NCBI RefSeq assembly: GCF_900197575.1
Contig: NZ_FZLN01000002.1
Span: forward strand, 62,001-126,000
Reading direction: 5' to 3'
Length of the DNA: 64,000 bases
From: Acinetobacter apis
GTDB lineage: Bacteria; Pseudomonadota; Gammaproteobacteria; Pseudomonadales; Moraxellaceae
In this document: positions 49,489-58,145 of the stretch, piece after piece
How the letters are laid out: every line of letters starts with the position of its first letter
Numbering within the stretch: the first letter of the stretch is position 1
Made by a program: the position numbers and the translations under genes
The notes under the pieces: model-generated
Database searches by the model: none
What the model was told of the DNA's origin: nothing
The model's input: only the letters and a program-made list of their open reading frames with translations

Positions 49489-52400
49489 TTAAGGATTAAC
49501 TTCACGCCAAGCTTTAATAAAGAATTTATTATTTCTATTATAAGCTTGATTTAAGAATACCCGACTACCAGAACCACCAGTCACAGTACTTCCATTTGTT
49601 TCAGTATTCGTTGGATCACCAGTCACTGATGCTGTAACTAAACCAGCACCAATTAAAGTTTCTTCTGAGTCATAGTTATTAGATAGTGAACATTTCCCAT
49701 AAGGCATGCAAAATGAAGTGACTCTACTTTGTCCTTGAACACCCCCACCACAAGCCCCAGCAATACCTGATGCAGCACTATTAAATGTAGGTACAAATAA
49801 ATCATTACTTACAACAATTGGCATTTGAATAACTTTTACGCTCTGCAAGCCATTAGTCGGACTTTTCCAAGCATAATACCAGCCACCTGATGCTGATGTA
49901 TTTGCATCTTTGAATGGCACCATTTTAGTTGCAGCATTTGAACTTTTTAAACTAATATCTTGACTAACCATGGTTTTAGCAGCAGCAGAATACGTATATG
50001 TAGATGAACCCTCAGATTTCACCGTATCAAATAAATTACTACGTGCAACATCTCGGTCAAAAATATTATAAATACTGTCGTCTAAGTAACTAGAATTCGT
50101 TGTGGTAAATAACGGTGAGCTACGATTTCCAGAGCCTACAGATATTGCTGCAAATACTGAGCTATTAGCAGCTCTATAAATAGAAAAGGCAGGCATTTCA
50201 TAGAAGCGTGGACTATATTGACGATTATTTAAGTTTAATAATCTTACCGGCTCCTTAGCAAATAAATCCAATGAAGGCGCACTATTATTTAAATCAATAC
50301 GCCAAACTTGGCCACCTAAATCACCAAAATATAAATGGTCAACTAATCCATCTAAATTACGATCTACCGTTCTAATTTGGCTAACCACACTATATTCCAT
50401 ATTAGGTGCTGTCGTATATTTTACATTTGCACTAGTATTGTCTTTGGTTGCATTTGCGCCTGTCCACCACAGCAATTGCCCTGTGATTGCATCGAACATA
50501 TATACCCCAGCACCTTTTTTATTGGTCTGATTATATGTTGCAGATTCATAGCCCTCATAACGCTTTTCTTCCCCCTCAAGAACTCCATTACCATCACTTC
50601 CACCCGCATCATAGCCACCACCAAGGAACATGACCAAGCGTTTTTCATTATTCCATCGAATCCAGTTGACTGATGGCTTAGACCAGCTTTGCCCCATATA
50701 TTGTAATTCAGGGTAAAGTGTTCCAAATACATCAGTATTTTTTGAGTAAATACGCTGTGTTTGTGGATCAATATGAAATAAAATTGACGGATTATTCATA
50801 TCTGAAAGGTTGAGCGCATAATAACTTCTTCCTCCCATACGCAGCCCACCATATACATATTGCTTGCCCTGAGTGTTATTTTCACCTGTACCGACCGTCA
50901 CTTCGCCTGTAGAGCTATTTTTGGTCACATATTCTGTATAATTCGTCCATGGTGCATCGATGCCATAAAATAGATTACTTATTCCACCATTTACCATTTC
51001 ATTAAACAAAAAAGCTTTTTTCTGTGAATTCATCATTTCATTCGGTAAAAATGCAAATTTCTCAATACCTGTTCCTGCATCTACTACATGTAACAAACCC
51101 TGTGTTGTTCCAAACAAAACGTAATCTTCTCGATTTGATGTAGTAACTTTACCTGAGCTTACCTGCACTTTTCCTTGATTGGTTAACAAAATAGGTGATG
51201 AGTGGAGTAATGCACCCATTTGTCTTAATTCTGCGACCTGTTTAAGCTGTGCCAAATTTTTTGGTAACCCATTCAAATCAACTGCAAAACCTAGTGCAGA
51301 TAATAGGTAACCTCGATCAGGATCACTTGTTGCACCTGATGAGTTGGTTACAAGTGTTAGATTTAATTTTCTTAAACTCGTTTCGTCCGTCTTCACACCT
51401 TCTGCTGTAATAGCTCGATCTGTCCAAATTGTTCGATTCAAATTGTCGCCAGTTAGTCTCAAAGGAAGATTCTTTGCTGTACCACCCACAGCATCTCTCT
51501 CGCTTTCTGCCCATTCATCATATTGATTTATAATTAAACCATCTTTCAAAACATCTAAATTATTTTTTGTTTTCAAAACACCATTTGTAACTTTGTAAAG
51601 TTTTAGATTCCCAAGCCATAGTTGAAAATTTTTATCAGGCGTTGGTATAAACTGAGAAAAATATGCTTTATTGACCAAAGCCAATGGGTTTAAGTTGTCA
51701 GACGGTACAGTTGCTGCACCTGTAGTCACGGGTGGAATTGGATCCACTTCATTAACAAATGCTTTAAAACTATCAACTACATCCTTTGAGTTTGTACCAG
51801 AATACCACCGCCCTTTAGCATATATTCCCCATTTTGCAGTATTTTTTACATTTACACTTCCCGTAGATGCATCAATTGACGCAATATTGAAGGCTTCACT
51901 CTTGCCTTTATCGTATGATGGAATTGATTGAAAATCTTTACCAAAACCAACAACTGCTGTTTTAATTTGACGACCTAGCGGATTTTTATTTTTATCTAGT
52001 AATAACTGAGAAAAGTCTGCTATACACAACCACGCACTTGTATCACTAGTACCTGCTGACAACAGTGAAGAAGTACAAGTTAAACCTGATTGCTTACTGC
52101 CTAAAGCAGGTTGCATAATGTTTCTTGCAAGCGCTGTACTTGAGTTATTTGGCTCACCATCAGTTAATACATAAATACCTTGACTTGAACATGATGCATT
52201 ATCTGCACTTAATGAGGCTGGTTTAACGTAGTTTGTACCACTTCTTGTATTTGAAGCAGAAGAGGTAAAACCGCTATATGTTGCACCTACAGTTGTAGTA
52301 CCCATTAAATAAGCAGCAGTTTCAGCATATGCATGTGCTGTCGGTGTGCCACCTCGTGCCACTAAATTCGCAACTGCTGTTAATAACGTATCCCTTTGTG

Positions 52401-53184
52401 TAATTGTTTGTCGACCATTCGTACTGACGACATCATCTAAACGTCTCGCAGGAACACTCACATAGCCTCGCCGACCATCTGCATTATAAGAAAAATTAGA
52501 CAAACCAATCACTTTTTCATCAGATAAAGGTGTTATGGAATCTGATCCTTGTAACAAATCATACATCCCATCCTTTACTTTAGTGATACGGTCATAAATT
52601 TTTTCAGGTGTTGTTTCATCAAGATAATAATATGTCGTGTTGACTAAATTTACGGTGCCAGTAGACGTAAATTTATAAGGTCGTAAATTTGGTGTACGTG
52701 TTAAAACAATCTTACAATCTTCAATTAAAGTTGATCGACCTGTAACTCCGCACTGATAATAGATGGGTGGGCCATCAGCGTATAATAATCCAAAAAAACC
52801 TCTGTAATACTTTTGCTCAACTTTAATGTAATAGTTTCTTTGTAGTGTTGTGGTTTCTCCCTGACAATATACTCTTACATAAGGACGCTCTGTTGTTCCA
52901 CTTTCTTGATATATATTTGTATCGGTGCTGCTGATACGATAACCTGTTGGTGGATCACATGCATCGGTACCTACTTGATATGCGCTCATACTGCCAGAAA
53001 TATCAAGCATCATCATTAATGTTGGTATACTTTCCGCAGTTTTATAAATTTCAATATCACTACTATGTACAGCAACTGATGGTATCATCAACAAACTTAA
53101 TGGTAGAACTTTGACACACAATGTTATCTTCTTAGATTGAGAAGATAAGTTTTTATACGAACTTAAATAAGATAACAATCTCAT
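49489..53184 (-). CDS. pilY1: Type IV pilus tip adhesin/assembly protein PilY1 (ComC-like)
   Basis: The 1231-residue product is a secreted PilY1 protein that caps type IV pili and helps extension. A signal-like segment (ITLCVKVLPLSLLMIPSVAVHSS) is followed by a von Willebrand A-like domain with the MIDAS motif LDISGSM (Asp61, Ser63, Ser65), and a C-terminal beta-propeller with a Ca-binding loop DRNLDGLVD (Asp941-Asp949) followed by YFGDLGGQVWRIDL. I choose the ATG at 53184 (MRLLSYLSS). Immediately upstream is a G8 tract, six bases before the ATG, that may serve as ribosome site. A. baylyi ComC is the homologue required for DNA uptake. Confidence 0.93.
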   Translation of the reverse strand: MRLLSYLSSYKNLSSQSKKITLCVKVLPLSLLMIPSVAVHSSDIEIYKTAESIPTLMMMLDISGSMSAYQVGTDACDPPTGYRISSTDTNIYQESGTTERPYVRVYCQGETTTLQRNYYIKVEQKYYRGFFGLLYADGPPIYYQCGVTGRSTLIEDCKIVLTRTPNLRPYKFTSTGTVNLVNTTYYYLDETTPEKIYDRITKVKDGMYDLLQGSDSITPLSDEKVIGLSNFSYNADGRRGYVSVPARRLDDVVSTNGRQTITQRDTLLTAVANLVARGGTPTAHAYAETAAYLMGTTTVGATYSGFTSSASNTRSGTNYVKPASLSADNASCSSQGIYVLTDGEPNNSSTALARNIMQPALGSKQSGLTCTSSLLSAGTSDTSAWLCIADFSQLLLDKNKNPLGRQIKTAVVGFGKDFQSIPSYDKGKSEAFNIASIDASTGSVNVKNTAKWGIYAKGRWYSGTNSKDVVDSFKAFVNEVDPIPPVTTGAATVPSDNLNPLALVNKAYFSQFIPTPDKNFQLWLGNLKLYKVTNGVLKTKNNLDVLKDGLIINQYDEWAESERDAVGGTAKNLPLRLTGDNLNRTIWTDRAITAEGVKTDETSLRKLNLTLVTNSSGATSDPDRGYLLSALGFAVDLNGLPKNLAQLKQVAELRQMGALLHSSPILLTNQGKVQVSSGKVTTSNREDYVLFGTTQGLLHVVDAGTGIEKFAFLPNEMMNSQKKAFLFNEMVNGGISNLFYGIDAPWTNYTEYVTKNSSTGEVTVGTGENNTQGKQYVYGGLRMGGRSYYALNLSDMNNPSILFHIDPQTQRIYSKNTDVFGTLYPELQYMGQSWSKPSVNWIRWNNEKRLVMFLGGGYDAGGSDGNGVLEGEEKRYEGYESATYNQTNKKGAGVYMFDAITGQLLWWTGANATKDNTSANVKYTTAPNMEYSVVSQIRTVDRNLDGLVDHLYFGDLGGQVWRIDLNNSAPSLDLFAKEPVRLLNLNNRQYSPRFYEMPAFSIYRAANSSVFAAISVGSGNRSSPLFTTTNSSYLDDSIYNIFDRDVARSNLFDTVKSEGSSTYTYSAAAKTMVSQDISLKSSNAATKMVPFKDANTSASGGWYYAWKSPTNGLQSVKVIQMPIVVSNDLFVPTFNSAASGIAGACGGGVQGQSRVTSFCMPYGKCSLSNNYDSEETLIGAGLVTASVTGDPTNTETNGSTVTGGSGSRVFLNQAYNRNNKFFIKAWREVNP

Positions 53185-53185
53185 A

Positions 53186-53983
53186 TCAAGCCCCCCCCGC
53201 TTTTTGGAATTCATCTTGAATAAGAAGAAAATCACTAGTTAAAGTGACAAATGGAACCGCTAATACATTCAAACATTGAGAAATTGTTTGTTCAGTACTT
53301 ACTTGAGATGTCGATGAGTCAGGATTAATCGGATTATTCATACGAGATCTTAAACAAGTATTGATATTCTCATTCGATGCCGAAGATAAAGTTGGCATCA
53401 GTGATACAGCATATACACGTAAGTTATAATTGACTTGTGGTGTATTTCCACCGCCTGATGTCGAGTTTAGTGATTGAATATCTGTACCCAAACTTTGCCC
53501 TTCAAAAGGTTGTGTGGTTTCGCTTGGCAAATTCTGAATAGATATTTGGGTAAGTACAGCATTCCGGCCGCTATTAAAAAAGTTATTATTGCCTGCTTGA
53601 CAGTAGCCTAACACTCCATGAGAGCTGCTAGGTTGACCTTGTCCCCTTATCCATTCGGTCACACTGTATCGGATGTTAGAAAAAAATTCTGCTTGAGTTT
53701 TTTGGTAGCAAAATACAATTTCTTTACCGTCAGTAGAATTATTTCTTGATAACTCCAAAATATTACTAACTGATAGGACTAATGTTCCATTTGCATTTTG
53801 AAATTTTGATAATGCAGCATCTGAGCTCTGAAACATGATTTGTTTCGCTTGAGCATTGGTTGATATATTTAAACCCGTCATACTTTGTCTGACTGCAACA
53901 GCCCCAATAATGGTTATGAGTAATAAAACGATTACTGTAATTGCAAAAACAGCAGACCCCTGCTGATTATTTGAAAATTTCAT
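53186..53983 (-). CDS. pilX: Minor pilus assembly protein PilX
   Basis: The 265-residue product has the PilX N-terminus: NNQQGSAVFAITVIVLLLITIIGAVAVRQ, a prepilin-like signal and transmembrane helix in which the usual Phe/Glu pattern is altered, as in PilX of Pseudomonas. It works with PilY1 and the other minor pilins in priming pilus assembly. It is one base from pilW upstream and one base from pilY1 downstream, and its last codons contain the G8 tract. Confidence 0.87.
   Translation of the reverse strand: MKFSNNQQGSAVFAITVIVLLLITIIGAVAVRQSMTGLNISTNAQAKQIMFQSSDAALSKFQNANGTLVLSVSNILELSRNNSTDGKEIVFCYQKTQAEFFSNIRYSVTEWIRGQGQPSSSHGVLGYCQAGNNNFFNSGRNAVLTQISIQNLPSETTQPFEGQSLGTDIQSLNSTSGGGNTPQVNYNLRVYAVSLMPTLSSASNENINTCLRSRMNNPINPDSSTSQVSTEQTISQCLNVLAVPFVTLTSDFLLIQDEFQKAGGA
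53191..53198 (-). repeat. G8 homopolymer at the pilX/pilY1 junction
   Basis: On the coding strand eight consecutive G bases cover the end of pilX (Ala-Gly-Gly-Ala-stop) and lie six bases before the pilY1 ATG. With eight Gs pilX stops at TGA, one base before the pilY1 ATG. With seven, pilX would read on in the pilY1 frame (Ala-Gly-Gly-Leu-Asp-Met). With nine it stops a few codons later. This is a classical slippage site. Confidence 0.9.
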
Positions 53984-54805
53984 TTAGCTCCCCAAAGCAT
54001 TTCTTAACGCGACAGTCTGAATAACAACATCACGTAAAAATTGTTGTTTTACTGCCTGTGTATCTGCATTTAGTTTTACTTTTTGATCTAAAATTTGAAT
54101 ATCTCGGTTATTATCAATATATTTTTCTGTACCAAATGACTGGTTTGATCGCACAATAACGCCCATCTGAATACCAACTATGTTTGAAACCCCATCATAG
54201 CCTGCAATAGAAATATCTTTTAAATCATTCTTTTCATTTTTGATCATCAGTAAAACACGGAAATAATCTACACCAGCAATTACAAGCTCTCCATTACCAG
54301 ATAATGCACTTAGATTACCACCTACATTAGATGTACAAGCTAACCCTCCACCTTCACGTACAAAATAGCGCTCAACGACATATCGGCTTGCTGTCACTTT
54401 CTGCCCTTGACAGTCAAAGAAGCCTTGATTCACTTGATCACTTGTTACTTGATATTGAATAGTTAACTGATCGCTCTTGACACTTACATTTGAGAAACCA
54501 ACTTGTGCTTTTGTCAATAGACTTGTTGATGCGCCAGGCAAATTCTTATCAGTTAAAACAATTCCACTGTTTGAGCTTTCACCATTGACAACAGTACTTC
54601 CATTATAATTTGCCATTCGAATATTCTTAACCACATACTCTAGAGCAAAATTTGAATTTTCTTGCATTTCAGATGTTGCTTGTTGCAATGTATAACTACG
54701 CTGGGCAGAGAAAAATAATGCCAATGCTGCTGCACTCACCAATAAACCAAGTACAAGAGAAGCCATTAGCTCAACGAGTGTGAAGCCTTTTTGTAAGTTC
54801 AACAT
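53984..54805 (-). CDS. pilW: Minor pilin PilW (ComB-like)
   Basis: The 273-residue product starts MLNLQKGFTLVELMASLVLGLLVSAAALALFF, a prepilin signal cut after Gly7 with Glu12 conserved. The body fits PilW-type minor pilins (QQATSEMQENSNFALEYVVKNIRMANY). It overlaps the pilV stop by one base (TAATG) and is followed without a gap by pilX. In A. baylyi the equivalent in the cluster is called comB; this link is from order and size. Confidence 0.87.
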   Translation of the reverse strand: MLNLQKGFTLVELMASLVLGLLVSAAALALFFSAQRSYTLQQATSEMQENSNFALEYVVKNIRMANYNGSTVVNGESSNSGIVLTDKNLPGASTSLLTKAQVGFSNVSVKSDQLTIQYQVTSDQVNQGFFDCQGQKVTASRYVVERYFVREGGGLACTSNVGGNLSALSGNGELVIAGVDYFRVLLMIKNEKNDLKDISIAGYDGVSNIVGIQMGVIVRSNQSFGTEKYIDNNRDIQILDQKVKLNADTQAVKQQFLRDVVIQTVALRNALGS

Positions 54806-55356
54806 TACAAAACCTCCATTACAGTACAGGTTGAGTTATTTACATACCGAAAGCCATCTTCTTGGCTCACTGTACATGCGGTTTCTATAGTGCCGGTAGC
54901 AGCTGAAGATGATACATTGGTCGCCTTAGTTTTTCCCCAAGCAACATATATACAGCGCTTATCATTCACCGCACTTGGGCAAACGGTCATATTGAGTACC
55001 ATACCAAGCGCAGTTGCAGCAGCTGCAGATTGACTAACATCAAAATCTGCTTTGGCTACTGCATTACAAAAGCTAGTAAAGCAGTTGGTTGCGAAGGTAT
55101 TTTGCTTGTTTAGTCCGCCTGAAAGCTCTGTTTGATAACTTGCAATAACATCACCATTTAATCCACTATTGACTCGTATTTTTTCTGCCAAATCGCGTGC
55201 AATATTCATCGCTGCAATACGGTTATACGCTTCAGAAGATGCTTCTACTGCGCGAAGCTGCAGTGTGGCAAAACCTAAAATTCCTATTGATAAAATTAGT
55301 AGTGCAACCAACACTTCAACCAACCCCACTCCCTTTTCTAATTTCAATAAGTACAT
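54805..55356 (-). CDS. pilV: Minor pilin PilV
   Basis: The 183-residue product starts MYLLKLEKGVGLVEVLVALLILSIGILGFATLQLRA, a prepilin signal with cleavage after a Gly and Glu in the usual place, and continues AMNIARDLAEKIRVN as is typical of PilV. The start ATG at 55356 overlaps the fimT stop (TGATG) and has a GGGGA ribosome site upstream. It is the second gene of the minor pilin operon. Confidence 0.87.
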   Translation of the reverse strand: MYLLKLEKGVGLVEVLVALLILSIGILGFATLQLRAVEASSEAYNRIAAMNIARDLAEKIRVNSGLNGDVIASYQTELSGGLNKQNTFATNCFTSFCNAVAKADFDVSQSAAAATALGMVLNMTVCPSAVNDKRCIYVAWGKTKATNVSSSAATGTIETACTVSQEDGFRYVNNSTCTVMEVL

Positions 55357-55796
55357 CAACAAGTCCCCATAATATCAGGCTGCTTAACGACTGAGCCAAT
55401 ACGCCCCAAAGTAAATACCTTGCTAACATTTAATTTAGTGTTACATACGCGAAAAGTTAACGTTTGATTTAATGTTGTTGTACCATCAAATCTAAATACA
55501 ATGCTTGATATACTCGTATCTGAAACAATTAACTGTATATTCTCAGTTGGTGACCAATTGCGAGTTGTTGCTGTATCAACAGCTGTACTGTTTAAATTAA
55601 CTGTTGCTTCTACACGCGCTGTTGCAGCTTGAGACCGGGCTTGAGCCAATTGATTAATTAATGCTTGCGTAGACTGATCCAGTCGCTGTTCTTCAAATAA
55701 ACGTGAAAATGAAGGAGCTGCCATAGTTACAATAATTGCCATAATTGCAATTGTTACCATGAGCTCAATTAAAGTGAACCCCCGTAGAAAATTCAT
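55356..55796 (-). CDS. fimT: Minor pilin FimT/FimU (GspH domain)
   Basis: The 146-residue product begins MNFLRGFTLIELMVTIAIMAIIVTMAAPSF and has a GspH/FimT fold region with FEEQRLDQSTQALINQLAQARSQAATARVEATV. Such proteins prime type IV pili, and FimT proteins in some bacteria bind DNA during uptake; that role here is inference. It is the first gene of the operon and has a probable promoter at 55817-55845. Confidence 0.87.
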   Translation of the reverse strand: MNFLRGFTLIELMVTIAIMAIIVTMAAPSFSRLFEEQRLDQSTQALINQLAQARSQAATARVEATVNLNSTAVDTATTRNWSPTENIQLIVSDTSISSIVFRFDGTTTLNQTLTFRVCNTKLNVSKVFTLGRIGSVVKQPDIMGTC

Positions 55797-55816
55797 CTAC
55801 GCCCCCGAAAATAAAT

Positions 55817-55845
55817 AAGATAACTTAAAATAACAAATAGAACAA
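55817..55845 (-). promoter_or_regulatory. Probable promoter of the minor pilin operon
   Basis: On the minus strand TTGTTC (55845-55840) and TATCTT (55822-55817) are 17 bases apart, about 20 bases before fimT. The match is partial. Confidence 0.4.
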
Positions 55846-55877
55846 AAAAAAAGCGAATAAATATGTATTCGCTTTTA
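55842..55877 (-). terminator. Intrinsic terminator of ispH
   Basis: AAAAGCGAATA (55849-55859) and TATTCGCTTTT (55866-55876) pair, and on the minus strand a nine-base T run follows. It separates ispH from the pilin operon. Confidence 0.87.
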
Positions 55878-55893
55878 TTGTATGCTCTTTTGA

Positions 55894-56844
55894 CTACGAT
55901 TGTACTACTTGAATACGAAGTTCTTTCGGTAAACTGAATGTAATGTTTTCTTCACGACCATCTAACTCTTTAGGTATTTGAGCACCCCAATCATTAAGCC
56001 GTTGAATTACCTGTTTAATTAAAATTTCAGGTGCAGAAGCGCCTGCAGTCACACCAATTTTACAATTTTCTTGAAACCATGCTTGATTCAGTTCATCTGC
56101 ATTATCGACAAGAAATGCTTTTTTACCCATACGCTCTGCAAGTTCTCTTAAACGATTCGAGTTTGACGAGTTTGGCGAGCCAACTACTAAAACAACATCA
56201 CATTGTGTTGCTAAATCACGCACAGCATCCTGTCTATTTTGTGTGGCGTAGCAAATATCATCTTTACGTGGGCCTTTAATTTCTGGAAATTTTTGGCGCA
56301 ATGCATCAATGACTTTGGCTGTATCATCAATCGACAGTGTCGTTTGTGTGACAAATGCTAAATGTGTAGGATCATTGACTGTTAATGCAGACACATCATT
56401 TTCATCTTCAACCAAATAAATTTGACCACCATACTTGGTATCGTATTGCCCCATGGTCCCTTCGACTTCAGGATGTCCATGATGACCAATCAAAATGGCT
56501 TCACGTGCTTCTCTTGCATATCTTGTGACTTCAATATGTACTTTCGTCACTAAAGGACAAGTGGCATCAAACACTTTTAGACTTCTTTTTTGTGCTTCGT
56601 CTTGAACAGCCTTTGAAACGCCATGAGCGCTAAAAATAACAATATTATCATCAGGGACTTGATCTAATTCATCCACAAAAATGGCGCCACGCTGACGTAA
56701 ATCATCAACAACAAATTTATTATGCACAACCTCATGGCGGACATAAATGGGGTGATCAAAACATTCAAGTGCACGATTCACAATCGCGATCGCTCGATCA
56801 ACGCCTGCACAAAAACCTCTTGGATTCGCCAGTATAATTTCCAT
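55894..56844 (-). CDS. ispH: 4-hydroxy-3-methylbut-2-enyl diphosphate reductase
   Basis: IspH performs the last step of the MEP isoprenoid pathway. The 316-residue product has the [4Fe-4S] cysteines in [23 protein letters not shown] and [10 protein letters not shown], and the family segments SAHGVSK, GTMGQY and [13 protein letters not shown]. Length is normal. It is divergent from gmk, 131 bases away. Confidence 0.97.
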   Translation of the reverse strand: MEIILANPRGFCAGVDRAIAIVNRALECFDHPIYVRHEVVHNKFVVDDLRQRGAIFVDELDQVPDDNIVIFSAHGVSKAVQDEAQKRSLKVFDATCPLVTKVHIEVTRYAREAREAILIGHHGHPEVEGTMGQYDTKYGGQIYLVEDENDVSALTVNDPTHLAFVTQTTLSIDDTAKVIDALRQKFPEIKGPRKDDICYATQNRQDAVRDLATQCDVVLVVGSPNSSNSNRLRELAERMGKKAFLVDNADELNQAWFQENCKIGVTAGASAPEILIKQVIQRLNDWGAQIPKELDGREENITFSLPKELRIQVVQS

Positions 56845-56975
56845 AAATTCCTCAACAACCTTTGAAATAATCAGTTTTCTGTAATGAAATGTCCGTCAAA
56901 GATAAATAAAGTATTTTGTTTAGATACAGTCTACTTTAAAATACAGAAGATATTTTATCATATCAGGAAAATATC

Positions 56976-57596
56976 ATGTCAGGTCTATTGTTTGTCGTTT
57001 CTGCAGCATCGGGAACAGGCAAAACATCTTTAGTCAAAGCCCTGCTTGAGCGTGTGACGAATTTACATGTTTCGGTATCTCACACCACCAGAGGACAACG
57101 ACCAGGCGAATTGCATGGTGTCCATTATCATTTCACATCAAAAGATGATTTTTTAGCCCAAGTTCAGCAAGACGGTTTTATTGAATATGCTGAAGTCTTT
57201 GGCAATTATTATGGAACCTCTCAAGCAACAGTACGTCAGCAACTTGAGCAAGGACATGATGTTTTATTAGAGATCGATTGGCAAGGTGCTGAGCAAGTTA
57301 GAAAAATCTTTCCTGATGCCAAACAAATTTTTATTTTACCACCAAGCCAATTTGACCTTCGCCAACGGTTATCCAACCGTGGTACAGATGCTGTTGACAT
57401 TATAGAACATCGTTTAAGCTGTGCTGTAGAAGATATGCAACAATATGTGCACTTTGACTATGTGATTATTAATGATGATTTTAAAAAAGCATTACATGAC
57501 TTAGAGTCTGTTGTTCATGCCAGTCGTCTTACAACCCTGCAACAAGCTCGTCGTCATGCTGCATTAATTGAAAAATTGTTACGTCCTGAAAGTTGA
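56976..57596 (+). CDS. gmk: Guanylate kinase
   Basis: Gmk converts GMP to GDP. The 206-residue product has the P-loop SAASGTGKTSLVKAL, the GMP-binding SVSHTTRGQRPGELHGVHYHF and the VLLEIDWQGAEQVRK segment. An AGGAA ribosome site precedes the ATG. It begins the gmk-rpoZ-spoT-ridA series, an order conserved in gamma-proteobacteria. Confidence 0.98.
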   Translation: MSGLLFVVSAASGTGKTSLVKALLERVTNLHVSVSHTTRGQRPGELHGVHYHFTSKDDFLAQVQQDGFIEYAEVFGNYYGTSQATVRQQLEQGHDVLLEIDWQGAEQVRKIFPDAKQIFILPPSQFDLRQRLSNRGTDAVDIIEHRLSCAVEDMQQYVHFDYVIINDDFKKALHDLESVVHASRLTTLQQARRHAALIEKLLRPES

Positions 57597-57677
57597 GTAA
57601 AACTTGAGTCTAGTGGCGAAGCCATTTATACTAGTCCATTGAGTTAAAACTAACGCATTCGATATAAGAGATCAATT

Positions 57678-57956
57678 ATGGCACGCGTCACTGTAGAAGA
57701 CTGTTTAGACCACGTAGATAACCGCTTTGAGTTGGTACTTGTGGCGAGTAAACGTGCGCGTCAATTGTCACGTCAAGGCATGGAACCTACTGTTGATTGG
57801 GACAATGACAAGCCAACTGTAGTTTCACTTCGTGAAATTGCGCTTGGTCATGTGACTAAAGGTATTTTGAAACAACGTGATCAAGATTATCAAACATCTA
57901 ATCTCGACATGGCATTATCTGCAAACAACTTGAACTTAGATGGTTATTCTTTCTAA
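57678..57956 (+). CDS. rpoZ: RNA polymerase omega subunit
   Basis: The 92-residue product has the omega motif [30 protein letters not shown]. Omega helps assembly of RNA polymerase and, in other gamma-proteobacteria, forms part of a ppGpp site; spoT lies next to it. A terminator follows at 57971. Confidence 0.98.
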   Translation: MARVTVEDCLDHVDNRFELVLVASKRARQLSRQGMEPTVDWDNDKPTVVSLREIALGHVTKGILKQRDQDYQTSNLDMALSANNLNLDGYSF

Positions 57957-57970
57957 ACAATTGTTTCCTG

Positions 57971-57999
57971 AAAAAAGCCTAGTCTGACTAGGCTTTTTT
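57971..57999 (+). terminator. Intrinsic terminator between rpoZ and spoT
   Basis: GCCTAGTC (57977-57984) and GACTAGGC (57986-57993) form the stem with A and T runs, so spoT probably has its own promoter. Confidence 0.85.
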
Positions 58000-58145
58000 G
58001 TTTTTTCGCTGAATTTGTGAGAAATATCACCCTTTTTTTTAGTTTTTCCGCACTTTCTTGTTCATAAGATTTGACAATAGACACAGAATGCTTTTCATTA
58101 GTGTATATCCATTCTATTTTTGTCTAACATAAGGATTACCGGTCT

